Positions 13,768 through 24,693 of a stretch of 64,000 nt of DNA are shown here, piece by piece; within the stretch, counting starts at the first letter, position 1, and every line of letters starts with the position of its first letter. The notes below the pieces were generated by a model that saw nothing but the letters and a program-made list of their open reading frames with translations, was not told where the DNA came from and did not search any database. The DNA is taken from contig CM046301.1 of assembly GCA_025267735.1 (NCBI GenBank), forward strand, positions 69,335,872 to 69,399,871, read 5' to 3'. The position numbers and the translations under genes were made by a program. Origin of the DNA: Mactra quadrangularis. Taxonomy: Eukaryota > Mollusca > Bivalvia > Venerida > Mactridae.

Positions 13768-14050
13768 GGAGGGGATCTAGGATTTTTTTTTTGGGGGGGG
13801 GGGGGTCCAATCTTTCGCACCACAACCACATTACACACTGTTTGCAGAATACATTGTAACACAACATATTGATAATAAAAACTACATAACCATTACATTT
13901 ATGTTAAATACAAAGGCGAGCCCGAGAAAATGCGTCATGCTACCTAAAAATTGCTTTCAGTCAAATAAATTCACTCATGGACCGATACATTTTGGAAATT
14001 TCAAGGGGGGTCCGGATTCTCCTGAACGCCCCTCCCCGCTAGATCCGCCA
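13768..14050. mobile_element. hAT-like MITE, copy 1
   Basis: Starts GGAGGGGATCTAGGA and ends CTAGATCCGCC, an imperfect inverted terminal repeat. It shares the internal sequence ACCACAACCACATTACACAC and ATTTTGGAAATTTCAAGGGG with a second copy at 41682-41949. A T10-G13 homopolymer near 13783-13805 is prone to sequencing error. hAT is suggested only by the GGGGCGGATC-type end. Confidence 0.65.
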
Positions 14051-14719
14051 ATGAGATGGCCAGTTTTAAATAGACAGGATCATACTTATTGTTTTGCCAA
14101 CATTGCTAAGACACGTTGCAGGTCGTGTTATAGGTCGTGCGTGTTTTTGTACTTTTTCATTCATTTGGCGAACGGGCTAGTTCCCACACAGCGTTCTTAT
14201 TTATTACAAGCATGGATTCTATTCAAAGAACAAACATTTCATCATGCCAATCTCATCCGACAAGACCATGATCGACAAGATTGCTAGTAGTTGCAAAACC
14301 CACACCTCACGTTCAAGATTCACGCTCAAGCTAAACGTTTGCATCACGCTCCCGTATGAATGAAATACCGACCTTAGATCTACGGACTTCAAAGTACATA
14401 AATGATGAACGTTTGATAAAAATATGTTGTCGCATGTAAGAACGAATTCCCAGAAAAGTTGTGACATTTTAATGTATTCATTAGAGACTACAAGATAAAT
14501 GTTTCTATAGTCAAAAATCAATTGCAACTTGAACTTAATTATTTGAGAACAATTAAAATCTAAAGAAACGGGTGATCTAGATAACTCAGTGTTAGTGTGA
14601 TTCCTGGTTTAAACGTGCGCGACTTGACATGAATGTATAACATTTATTATATTATTGCTAGGAACTTTTAGCAGAAAGTCGTTCAGGTCTCTCGACCGAT
14701 TTTTTATTGTTCGTTATTT

Positions 14720-14840
14720 TTCTCAACTGTCAAAACATGAATAATTTCACGGTTACTTCGTGTTCTTTGTCTTTTCTCGTGATATTGAAATTATGTGTAA
14801 TCATCCACCGTGAAATTATTCAAAGTTTGACAGTTAAGAA
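14720..14840. mobile_element. Small hairpin MITE (121 bp)
   Basis: TTCTCAACTGTCAAAACATG followed by AATAATTTCACGG on the left is the near-exact inverse of CCGTGAAATTATTC followed by AAAGTTTGACAGTTAAGAA on the right (33-bp arms, few mismatches). A half copy is at about 5970-6008. Confidence 0.75.
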
Positions 14841-15354
14841 CCTCATATCATTTAAATGCATGTCTATATAAATCATTAGAAAATTAACACAATGTGAATC
14901 TAAGGTGAATTTAAGACTCTGACACGAGAAAAGCTAGTAAAAATCTCAACAACAAAGAAAAATGTATAAGACCTCATACATTGCTACTAACAGACACGAC
15001 TAACAAGGGAGATAACTAACTTATTGAAAATATCGTTCAACAACTTGAGTTAATTCCCTTTCAATAATTAAAAAAATCTAGAATCGAGATATTTTTTATC
15101 ACTCTAAATGACTTTATAAGCACAAAAGATTAAATTTGAAATAAATATTGACTTATATTTCTGTAATTTTATCAAAACAAAATATTTCTTTCGTCCTTAC
15201 TATGTTTCGCTCATAACTGAGATTCGTACCAAAATCAATTAACACTTGAGTATTGTGTTAGCATTATATCCTCTAGGGTATTCAGTTACTAAATAATAAC
15301 ATAATTCATGTGAAACAAGTTCAGCGTTTTATGGTTCACTTGCATTGAATTCCC

Positions 15355-15560
15355 CAGAAGAAGTGTGTCGGGGAATGGCCGTAATAAAGTTATGAGAAAT
15401 TGTGTCCAGACCACATTGTCTTTTTGTACATATGTATCTGTCATTGTATCGGCCATTCAATATTATCCACGGACATATTTAGACGCCATTTTGGAACTGT
15501 TTTTATATTCCCAAACAAAGTAATTTAATCGTTGTTGAAGTAAACAAATCTCGGTCGTGT
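15355..15560 (-). repeat. Dispersed repeat D, copy 1
   Basis: Shares GACATATTTAGACGCCATTT, TTTAATCGTTGTTGAAGTAA and TGTACATATGTATCTGTC with 18800-19325 (same orientation). It is the reverse of copies at 33690-34015 and 37690-38045 (AATGGCGTCTAAATATGTCC). No coding sequence seen. Confidence 0.7.
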
Positions 15561-15869
15561 ATCATTGGTAACTCACTATGCTAATTGATTATACATTCGT
15601 CGTAGTACGCTCCTGGCGGTATGACTGAACAGCGAATATGACTGGTTCTACTTTTAAACAAAATGAACCCTACATAGCACCGAATATCTATACAAAGATA
15701 TTTCTTGATAATTATCATGTTTTTCTATTTAGCGAGGTTTCTTTTTTTCCACGCCGTTTGTGTTTTAAAGACAACTCTTGTATTTACGAAACTATATTCT
15801 GTAGTTTGTAGAGATATTTGCAGAATAATGGCATTTAGTTGTTCACATGATTTATATAACTTGGAACCG

Positions 15870-15924
15870 AGGTCGGTAGCGCAGTTGATAGCTCACCCGG
15901 ATGTCGAATCTAGTGTTCAATTTT
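15870..15924 (+). repeat. tRNA-like SINE head fragment
   Basis: CGGTAGCGCAGTTGATAGC resembles an A box with D arm, followed by a degraded B box (GTGTTCAATTT). It is truncated directly against the tail of an opposite-strand SINE. Confidence 0.5.
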
Positions 15925-16112
15925 GGTTAAACGCCGCAGAAACACATTGTATAGGTCATATTACGACGGTCAGTCAACCTACTCACTCCTGGAAAGGCTA
16001 AATCTCTGGATTTAGCTGTTAACCAACTTCTAAGCGCACACTTTCAGCAGTGACTGACAACTGCCCTACATAACCAAGAATCATTTGTAGGAAGAGAATG
16101 TCCTTAGATACA
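15925..16112 (-). mobile_element. SINE family A, 3' part (split by a transposon)
   Basis: The minus-strand SINE tail and body (TATAGGTCATATTACGACGG, AGTCAACCTACTCACTCC, AGTGACTGACAACTGCCC) run up to the left end of the 1.5-kb transposon at 16113. The missing 5' part continues at 17628. Confidence 0.85.
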
Positions 16113-17627
16113 CATGTCCAACTTTTAGGCTCATACTTAATCCAAAGTCGAAATTCGATTTTCAATAGAAAAGTATAGGGAAAATTTCTTTGAACGGTCA
16201 TAACTCTGTCATTTTTAAAGATATCAATTTTGTGCAAATGATGCAAAAAAGTTTCAACTGTCTTCTTTCATTTGGTTGTTTTTAATTTTTTGTAAAATTG
16301 TAAAGTTTTGGTCCCTTTTAAGGTTTTATTTGATTACTCACGTTACTATAAACAAATAAGGGAAATAAATACCCATGCTGATATAAGTTGAAAAATAAAG
16401 CCTTTCCGGTTCTTTGATCAAATTTGTGCAAATGACATGAAAAAGCCGTATGTTTCTAGTTTTCGGAGCACTTTTGAAATTTAAAATATCTTAATAAAGT
16501 TTTGGTCCCATTTGCACTTTTTTCCAAAAGTTTTGCATTTTTAAAGTATTTTTTCTTAAATTCATAGTGTGTGCTATCGGATGTATGAATCCCTGGTGTG
16601 ATTGTATAATACACTGTGCATAGCGAGACACAGCGGGTACACTTTTATGACAGGATTACCTTCCTGTCTCTGTTTTATTGATAACTATTTGTATATATAC
16701 ATGTGGTTGTATCTGTCAAATGATGTTGCAATAAAGGGTCTAAAAAATTATAATGAACGTGTTAAGATTCTAGACAGGTTAAAAATACATACATGCAATT
16801 TATCTATTTATTCAAAGAATAATTGTTCGGGAAGATTTACTCGACTATACGTTTTATTGAAAACAGTATCATAAACATATTACTTTATTCTTGCGGCATA
16901 TGTATAAATGAAATACATCAATTGTTTTTAGTTTACCACTACAATTATTAATTATATCGTTAACGTTAATACATTGAAACTTTTTATTTATTAGTTTACA
17001 AATCATTGTAGAACGATTGTTTTAAAACGGTGAAATATTAAAATAAATAAAACAGTTATACATGTATAAAATAATGCATTGGCATTTTAGTCCAAGTAAA
17101 ATAAAGCGGCAGATGAAACAAAAGAATAGTTATTGGTGGCTTAACGATAACGATGAGATTTGAATATTGTTTCAAAACTATTCATTTAAATTTAAAGCTT
17201 TTAAAACAATAAATATAAGGCATATCTAAAATAACAGATGGGCAATTAATAAATTCAAATGGTAGATGAGTACATATATATTTCTCATTTCTAACATAAT
17301 TTAATCATCAAAAAATTATTTCAATCATCATTCTGTTTTATCTGACTGTATTGTATACAAAATGTCACCTTAAAAGTTGTGAAACATTTATCTGTTAATT
17401 TACACTAGTTGCAAAATGAACAATATAAAACATTTGTCTACAACGGATTAAATTAATCCCCTGACATTACTTAAAATCGTGACCTATGATCCTTATCTTA
17501 TCTCATCGATCACAACATGGGGTCACGGCTTGTAGATTATATCATCGCAAAGCAGACGTATCTACAATTAGAGCTATATGGCTGTATCATACAGCGAAAA
17601 TCTTGATGGGTCTAAAAGTTGGGTATG
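16113..17627. mobile_element. Non-autonomous DNA transposon, copy 2 (1515 bp)
   Basis: Ends CATGTCCAACTTTTAGGCTC and GGGTCTAAAAGTTGGGTATG. Aligned by eye end to end with 7455-8970, differing by scattered substitutions and small indels. It interrupts a SINE, which fixes both boundaries to within a few bases independently of the inverted repeats. Confidence 0.9.
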
Positions 17628-17715
17628 ATTTTCATGACCAAGCTCAACGAAAGTATGCCCCGCCCTGGAATCGAACCCACGACTCCTATGTCATTAGACT
17701 TGTGCGCTGCAAAGT
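17628..17715 (-). mobile_element. SINE family A, 5' part with tRNA-like head
   Basis: TTTCATGACCAAGCTCAACG, then CCCCGCCCTGGAATCGAACC (inverse B box) and the inverse A-box region. Completes the SINE whose 3' part is 15925-16112. Confidence 0.82.
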
Positions 17716-17970
17716 GAGCTGGCCTCACAGGCGGCTTACGGGTTCGACTCCCACTCAGGGAGGTTAAACCCTTCCATGAAATTTGACAATTATGTCAATT
17801 TTCCTCTATCAATATGTTCATGTATATGGAAAAGTTTCCGGCATTGTGGTAGGATAGGCTCAAGTATTGGTTATAGACAAGGGTCCAGAAAAGCTAGGTT
17901 AGGTGTGCTAGACGCCTTAAAATAACCAAAATGAATTGACACGGCGTTTAACTCAGTATAAATCAAATAT
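17716..17970 (+). mobile_element. SINE family B with partial tRNA-like head
   Basis: B box GGGTTCGACTCCCAC, then GGTTAAACCCTTCCATGAAA, TATGTCAATTTTCCTC, AGAAAAGCTAGGTTAGGTG and a tail with CACGGCGTTTAACTC. The head is cut at its 5' side where it abuts the preceding SINE. Confidence 0.75.
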
Positions 17971-18799
17971 GAATTATATTACTTTGGTTCACAGTATGCA
18001 CACATATTGGTGCAAAGTTTATATAAAGAAAGATTTTTGACAACTTCAAGGACATGAACGATCACGTAGATAGAATAAGTCAATAATTGTAAAGTCGGCA
18101 AATAAAAACTAGCACCAGCTAAGTATTTTTGCAAGTACTTGAAATCATAAGCGGACTTTGTGGGCGATATGTAACCCTCCCCCCCAAAAAAAAAAACCAA
18201 GGACATACTGTGTGAAATCATTGATATTTTGATTTGTTTGAATGACATTTTGTTTTAAACAGATACGTTTAAATTTAGTTAAAGTGCATTCTGTGAAATA
18301 AAGTTTACGGTTAAATTTGATATTGTTATTCTTATTTAAATGTCGATGTTGTGTTTTACCAAATCAGAGAATGCTGTCTGTTGCTTTTTTAAAGTAAGCA
18401 CATATTTTGATCTAAAATAAAGTGTTTAGTGGATTTATCATTGTTAATGAAGTGTTAATGAATGCAGTTTTTTGTAACGTATCTAGCTCTGTTGAGTACT
18501 GCGTTATTATTGTTCGGTTTATTGTCTTGAATTTTTAAGACTATTAAAATATCTCCATATCTGTACAAATTAGCATAAAAGAATCTGGTAGATTTGATAA
18601 TTCAGGTAGTTCATGCGGTGGTTATTTATAATGTGTACCCTCTTCCCGACTGACACTTGTGCATCATAAAACAATCTTAATATATCCATCAACATTTTGA
18701 ATGTTTCTTCTTTCATTTCAATTTTGATACATTATAATTTCATAATTACTTATGTTTCTTTAACTGAACCACAATAAAGTTAAAGGCAGGTGTATTTTG

Positions 18800-19325
18800 T
18801 AAATATGTGTCGGCGAATAGCCTTGACAAAGTTGTGAAATATTGTTGCCAGCCCCCTACGAGCATTTCAATGTCAAACACGTTCTACTTGACTGTCAGGA
18901 TCTAAAAGACATCCGTGACAAACATTTTAAAGTTAACTCACTTAAAGAACTTTTTGAGTCTGTACCATCGTAAACGATACTTAACTTTTTGAAGGAAATG
19001 TATATAATAAGATATAGAGCTTTACATTATTAATATCATTTGAATTAATAGTATCATTGATTGCGTTCGGCGCGATATGACCTTTTTGTGTTGGTGCGCC
19101 GTAAAACCCAAACAAACAAACAAATAATTTTTGTACATATGTATTTGCCATTGTTGTATTTGAAGCATGTGAACTGTTTGACAAAAATATCATTCGGAAC
19201 TCCTCGGCCATTCAATGATATCCTCGGACATATTTAGACGCCATTTTAGAACTACTTTTGCATCACATGCCCAAACAAAGTACTTTAATCGTTGTTGAAG
19301 TAAACAAATCTCGATCGATTAGGCG
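18800..19325 (-). repeat. Dispersed repeat D, copy 2, interrupted by a LINE
   Basis: Repeat D sequence at 18800-18851 (GTGTCGGCGAATAGCCTTG) and 19128-19325 (TTTGTACATATGTATTTGCC, GACATATTTAGACGCCATTT) is contiguous in copy 1 at 15355-15560. Here it is split by the LINE end at 18852-19127. Confidence 0.75.
18852..19127 (+). mobile_element. 5'-truncated LINE 3' end (I/Nimb-like)
   Basis: Encodes the last residues of a LINE ORF2 (EHFNVKHVLLDCQDLKDIRD, then LKELFESV), the Cys/His-containing segment after RNase H in I-clade elements, followed by a short 3' UTR. Ends GCGCGATATGACCTTTTTGT, GGTGCGCCGTAAAACCC and AAAC repeats. It is over 95% identical by eye to 43945-44096 plus 44614-44710, so activity was fairly recent. 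The clade assignment is from the motif only. Confidence 0.8.
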
Positions 19326-19489
19326 GTCATGAATGTCTGGTTTTTTGTCCATAAATATAAAATGCATTATTTAGTGAAATCCATTAAAGATATATAATCA
19401 TATATATAACTTAAGAAATGTATTTACAAAACCGTATGTGATTACGAAATGAACGTTTTTGCATAAAAGCTACGTGCATCGCCTGTGCT

Positions 19490-20665
19490 TAGCCCCAAAT
19501 ATGCTCCCAAGATTATTGGTGAACCCCAAGTATGCTCCAAAGATTATTGGTAAACCACCAAGTATGCTCCCAAGATTATTGTTGAACCCCCAAGTATGCT
19601 CCCAAGATTATTGTTGAACCCCCAAGTATACTCCCAAGATTATTGTTGAACCCCCAAGTATGCTCCCAAGATTATAAGTAAACCCCCAAGTATGCTCCCA
19701 AGATTATAAGTGAACCCCCAAGTATGCTCCCAAGATTATTGGTGAACCACCAAGTATGCTCCCAAGATTATTGGTAATCCACCAAGTATGCTCCCAAGAT
19801 TATTGGAGAACCCCAAAGAATGCTCCCAAGATTATTGGTGAACCACCAAGTATGCTCCCAAGAGTATTTGTGAACCACCAAGTATGCTCCCAAGATTACT
19901 GTTGAACCCCCAAGTATGCTCCCAAGATTATAAGTCAACCCCCAAGTATGCTCCCATGATTATTGGTGAATCACCAAGTATGCTCCCAAGATTATTGTTG
20001 AACCCCCAAGTATGCTCCCAAGATTATAAGTGAACCACCAAGTATGCTCCCAAGATTATTGGAGAACCCCGAAATATGCTCCTAAGATTATTGGTGAACC
20101 ACCAAGTATGCTCCCAAAATTATTTGTGAACCACCAAGTATGCTCTCAAGATTTTAAGAGAACCACCAAGTATGCTCCCAAGATTATAAGTGAACCCTCA
20201 AGTATGCTCCCAAGATTATAAGTGAACCTCCAAGTATGCTCCCAAGATTACTGTTGAACCTCTAAGTATCCTCCCAAGATTATTAATGAACCACCAAGTA
20301 TGCTCCAAAGATTAATGTCAAATCCCCAAGTATGCTCCCAAGAGTATTGGTGAACCCCAAAGTATGCTCCCAAGATTATTGGTGAATCTCCAAGTATGCT
20401 CCCAAGATTATTGGTGAACCACCAAGTATGCTACCAAGATTATTGGTGAACCACCAAGTATGCTCCCAAGATTATTGGTGAACCCCAAGTATGCTCCCAT
20501 GATTATTGGTGAACCCCCAAGTATACTCCTAAGATTATTGGTGAACCCCAAAGAATGCTTCCAAGATTATTGGTAAATCACAAAGTTTGCTCCCAAGATT
20601 ATTGGTGAACCACCAAATATGCTGCCAGGAATATTGGTGAACCCCAAAGTATGCTCCCAAGAATA
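19490..20665. repeat. 32-bp minisatellite, about 36 units
   Basis: Unit CCAAGTATGCTCCCAAGATT plus ATTGGTGAACCA, an exact 32-bp period (for example AGTATGCT at 19561 and 19593). Two unit types, with GATTATTGGTGAACC and GATTATAAGTGAACC, are interspersed. Since 32 is not a multiple of 3, the frame rotates each unit; the 63-codon ORF at 20030 is a by-product. Confidence 0.97.
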
Positions 20666-20995
20666 TTCATTCAATAAATGATCGAGGTATGTCGAATGAA
20701 TAAAATATCTTTAAAGTAACCCGTATTGTGCCGCCTCTGGCTACGACCTGAAACCGAAACTACATTTTAAATATTTATTGACATAGAGTATTTTCTGAAA
20801 ACGGGTTGATTGTTGTAACTAAGTACACGTGCTGCTGGGAACAGGCTTTAAGGTACAACTGTAAACATGTTTGGGTTTTAAATGTATTAGGCTAGACGCA
20901 TCGGGTCTCAAAGTAATGGAATGGGTGTGATTTCGATGTCGTTTCTATTTCTGAGAGTAAAATATGTGTAGAAACGTTATTATAGTGTACATATA

Positions 20996-21856
20996 CAGTA
21001 CCCACCAAAAGTTAGGAGACAATTTCATTTTGTAAGCCTACTACATAGGGTTTAACAAAAATTGTATTACCATTTATTTTGAAACGCTTTTTTTTGTAAT
21101 TATTTTTATTTTCAATATATACTTGAAACGCTTTTTTAGTTTTGCCTATTTTTTTGTTATGGTATTAATTGTAGTTGAGACTACCAAAATATCGTAAAAT
21201 CTATGTTATAGAAAATAGTTACATTGGATTTAGTTTTGGATGCTATGGGATATCAAATGCTGAATCTCACATATATCGCCCAAAACTTGTCTTACAGACC
21301 TTTGTGGTGTTTCATTTATCACTAATTGCACTTGTCCAATGGTTTCAGCAGTTCGTACAGTTCTACGACGTCCAGGGTTAGCATGCCTTCTATCTTCAAT
21401 TGAACCTGAAGCCTCAAATCTTTGTATAATTCTCTGAATGTTCTTCTTATTAAGTTCTCTTAGATCAGGGTATTTCTTTTTCATTGCTCTTATAACAGTG
21501 ATAGGTGATTTACTTTCATAATAAAGTTTAACAACTTCCTTACACTGCTCCTTGGATGGCGCCATCTTGTTTATATGGACAACAGGAAATGACGTTTTCC
21601 CGTATTTTATGCTCATTAATAACATGGATCTAAGGACAATCTGAGGCTGTACAAACTTTAATATATAACTTACTATTGAAAGATATAAAATATTGAAATG
21701 GGGACACATATTATGAAACACCTTGTATATGTGTTGCATTCAAGAATTTGTTTTTCATTTAAATCATCAACTTTATTAAATACATTGAAAATAATGAATC
21801 AATGAAATTTATTTTTTATTGAATTTGCTTTGTCCCCAAACTTTTGGTGGATACTG
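20996..21856. mobile_element. Tc1/mariner-superfamily transposon, deletion derivative (861 bp)
   Basis: CAGTACCCACCAAAAGTTAG on the left is inverted as AAACTTTTGGTGGATACTG on the right, and the element is flanked on both sides by TA (20994-20995 and 21857-21858), the target duplication of this superfamily. It carries the N-terminal part of a transposase on the minus strand. Too short for a complete gene. Confidence 0.9.
21230..21565 (-). pseudogene. Transposase N-terminal helix-turn-helix region, truncated
   Basis: From a Met at 21565 the frame reads a DNA-binding region (MAPSKEQCKEVVKLYYESKS; then PDLRELNKKNIQRIIQRFEA; GSIEDRRHANPGRRRTV). This is the bipartite helix-turn-helix with GRRR linker found at the start of Tc1/mariner-type transposases. 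It ends about 111 codons later with no catalytic DDE/D residues. Upstream codons to 21739 are open but look non-coding. Confidence 0.8.
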
Positions 21857-22454
21857 TAAACTAAAATTATACTTTGTATATCGGCTTTCTTTGATCCGAC
21901 CACGCTATACACTCACCAAAATTTCTAATCGGTCGCATATTTTTATTTTATCATATTATCAAATTCTCAATAATAATGACTTTATGCGAGTGTCTTAACG
22001 ACATATCTATTTAAACAGTCATTAAGTGAAGAACTTCAGAACAAATATTAAATCTTAATAATGTGCATGAACTCCGTTGAAAAGTCGGTCATAATTATCA
22101 AAATTTCATAATATAATTAAGTGCAGAATTTACTTGATACAGATTGCTTCAATAATTATTGCCATTATAGTCCTTAGTTTATTTCAGTTATTTGGAAATA
22201 AGAAATTACTTGGTGACGATTAGAAATTTTGATGAGTGTATAGCATGGTTAGCATGATTAGTTTAAAGAAAGCCGACATACAAAGTTTGATAATAATATG
22301 GATGTGACTGTTCCGATCATTAAAGAAAGGGACTGCTGTGGAGAGACTTTATTGAGAATTTAATCAATTCCGTTTAATTTATATGAACTTAATCATTGCT
22401 CATATTTGTTTTCAAACGAACTTCTTGCGGATTCATAGATAACACTTTTGGGGT

Positions 22455-22615
22455 TACTACCGTAGCTACACATTGCATAGGTCATATAACGGCGGTCAGT
22501 CAACCTACTCACTCCAACTGGAAAGGCTAAATCTCTGGATGTAACTGTTAACCAACTACCAAGCGTATACTTTCGTCAGTGACTGACAACTGTTCTACAT
22601 GATTACAAATCATTG
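22455..22615 (-). mobile_element. SINE family A, 3' part only
   Basis: GCATAGGTCATATAACGGCG, AGTCAACCTACTCACTCC and CAGTGACTGACAACTGTTC are the reverse complement of the family A tail and body. The tRNA-like head is missing. Confidence 0.8.
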
Positions 22616-22619
22616 AATG

Positions 22620-24235
22620 GAGCAAAAATCGACTATACAATATATTTAACATAATAATGCGTGCAATGCAGACAATGTAAAAATATATTTCGATAAATTG
22701 GCCTCATTGTGAACAGTGTTACGTTATTTGTTAAAACAGAATGTGTTCTGCAAAAAGCACAACTGAATAGAAATATATTGATTCTTTTTCTATAACCCAG
22801 CAACTAAACACTCATTATTTCATGATTGTACAATTTCTTTTATCAACGTTGATCGTTATGCCATAGTCTCTTTATTATATTCAACAATTACAGCTCTGAA
22901 TCGATAACAATTATAATACAGGTTTAAAGATTCAAGTTTTACCATACTTAAATATTTAACTGCAAGCAATTAAACAGAAGACATATAATAAAAGTGCACA
23001 CAATTACGCGCCTCAAAATAATGAGGTAAAAAAGATTTAAAAAAATGCAATCTAAGTTTATTGATCTATACAAATAATTGTTAGGGTATTGACTCATGTA
23101 CAGTATTAAGTGTAATTTGATTATATTCGCGGCCAACAAAGACAAAGCAAAATCATACCATAGTGAATAAAAACACATATTTTGTATTTTCCTTTGCATG
23201 CCTCAAACGTTTCACACGTTCACTTTCTCACTCTGCTTAAAGACTGATACTTCTATTTAAAGACGGAGACACGAACACGTTTTAATTGCATGACTGACAT
23301 GTGGTTTTTTTAAATAGATGTACGATCAATGCTAGAAATCGAAACATTCTCAAGCCTAAAGTTTTAAAATGTCGATAAGTTTATTATTTATTAAGACTTC
23401 ATCTTAAACATACTATGATCAAAACAATTCTTTCAAGTTTTGACAACCAAATTCTATTTTCAGTTTCGATCTCTTACTTTGAAATGCAATAAATAACACG
23501 AATATGTTTAAGCAATATTTGCATTTATTTCAAAATTGTTCATTAGGGGTGTTTGGTACTTAAAAACGTTATTGCGTGCGCACGTAATAACTACTGCGTG
23601 GCCACATAAAGCTATTACGTGGCCACGTAAATTTTAAATATATCTCCATGTCACCTCTATGCCACCGTAGTTTGGTAATGATGACTGTCTATTTTATTTG
23701 CAGTCCAAACAGTGTTACTTCGATAATAAGAACTTTAGGCTCACGAAGTATGTTCAGGGACGTAAACCGTCTTGTACACAAACGGTCATATTGACCTTTG
23801 TACGGAGATGCTTAGCATCATGGGTAATAATGTTTATTTGCCTGACAACGCGTGGCATGTTTTACGTTCTAATAATTTTCTCATTCAACTGTACTGAACA
23901 TATTGAGCATGATATAATATTGATATCAAATTGAGTAATAAAAAAGTTAAAGTGATCCTTTATCCTCACTACTAACTTATTTACATTCTTTACACATGCA
24001 TTCGAAAACGAAAGTAGAATACACGGTGTTACATACAGACCGATACCCATAGAGGTTTATTATTAACGCACCTGTGCGTTGATATAAACAATTATCAAGA
24101 TTTGAGCATTTTGTAGTCGACACCGGTTGTCTTAAGCCAATCAATACTATGCATTTGAGGTCACATGATAAGAAAATGGCCGTGAAAAAGTAAAAAAAGG
24201 GGTGTGATAATGGACTCGTCTAGTTGTTGACTAAA
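22620..24235. other. No gene recognised; palindromic motif at 23615-23630
   Basis: No convincing coding sequence. The region 23570-23630 holds repeated ACGTGGCCACGT-like words, including the perfect 16-bp palindrome TTACGTGGCCACGTAA. Short frames at 22948, 23698 and 23862 show no domains. Confidence 0.4.
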
Positions 24236-24239
24236 ATCA

Positions 24240-24400
24240 AGCTGGCGCATAGTCAATAGCGGGCATTAGCGGATGTTTAGGAAGGCTGCACACTACTAAA
24301 TATTTTAGCGGACGGCGGAACGATTTACCACATACTCCCATACTTATTGTATGTTTAGGAAGGCTAGACGCCACTAAATATTTTAGCGGACATAAACATT
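24240..24400. repeat. Dispersed repeat with internal duplication
   Basis: ATGTTTAGGAAGGCT followed by CACTACTAAATATTTTAGCG occurs at about 24270 and again at about 24349. A related stretch (AATCAAGCTGGCAGACAATA, CACACCACTAAATTTCC) lies at 45360-45460. Confidence 0.6.
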
Positions 24401-24693
24401 TTCATGCAAGTATTTTTGATCGGAAATAAGTAAAATTTACAAAGATGACTAATGAATAGTAAATATAATTGTTCATCGAAATCAATATGTATTTTATATT
24501 CATAACATCCGCCCCGTTAGCAAATGAATATTAACCCCAAAATATATACATCTATGGAGAAGAAATCAAACACGGATGAGTGTTGATTTCAAGCATTTTT
24601 TTGGAAATGCTAATACTTGTACATAATTTATATTTATGAATTGATATTTTTGTAGTTAAAATCCATCGTTTATTTTACAATTCAATAACGATT

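Noticed and set aside
16602..16874. 90-codon ORF in the 1.5-kb transposon
   Set aside because: Not preserved in the other copy at the same position, so not a conserved transposon protein.
20030..20221. 63-codon ORF with internal peptide repeats
   Set aside because: Part of the 32-bp minisatellite; the frame rotates between units and stops soon on either side.
19490..20665. CRISPR array
   Set aside because: Units are contiguous with no unique spacers, in a eukaryotic genome with introns; it is a minisatellite.
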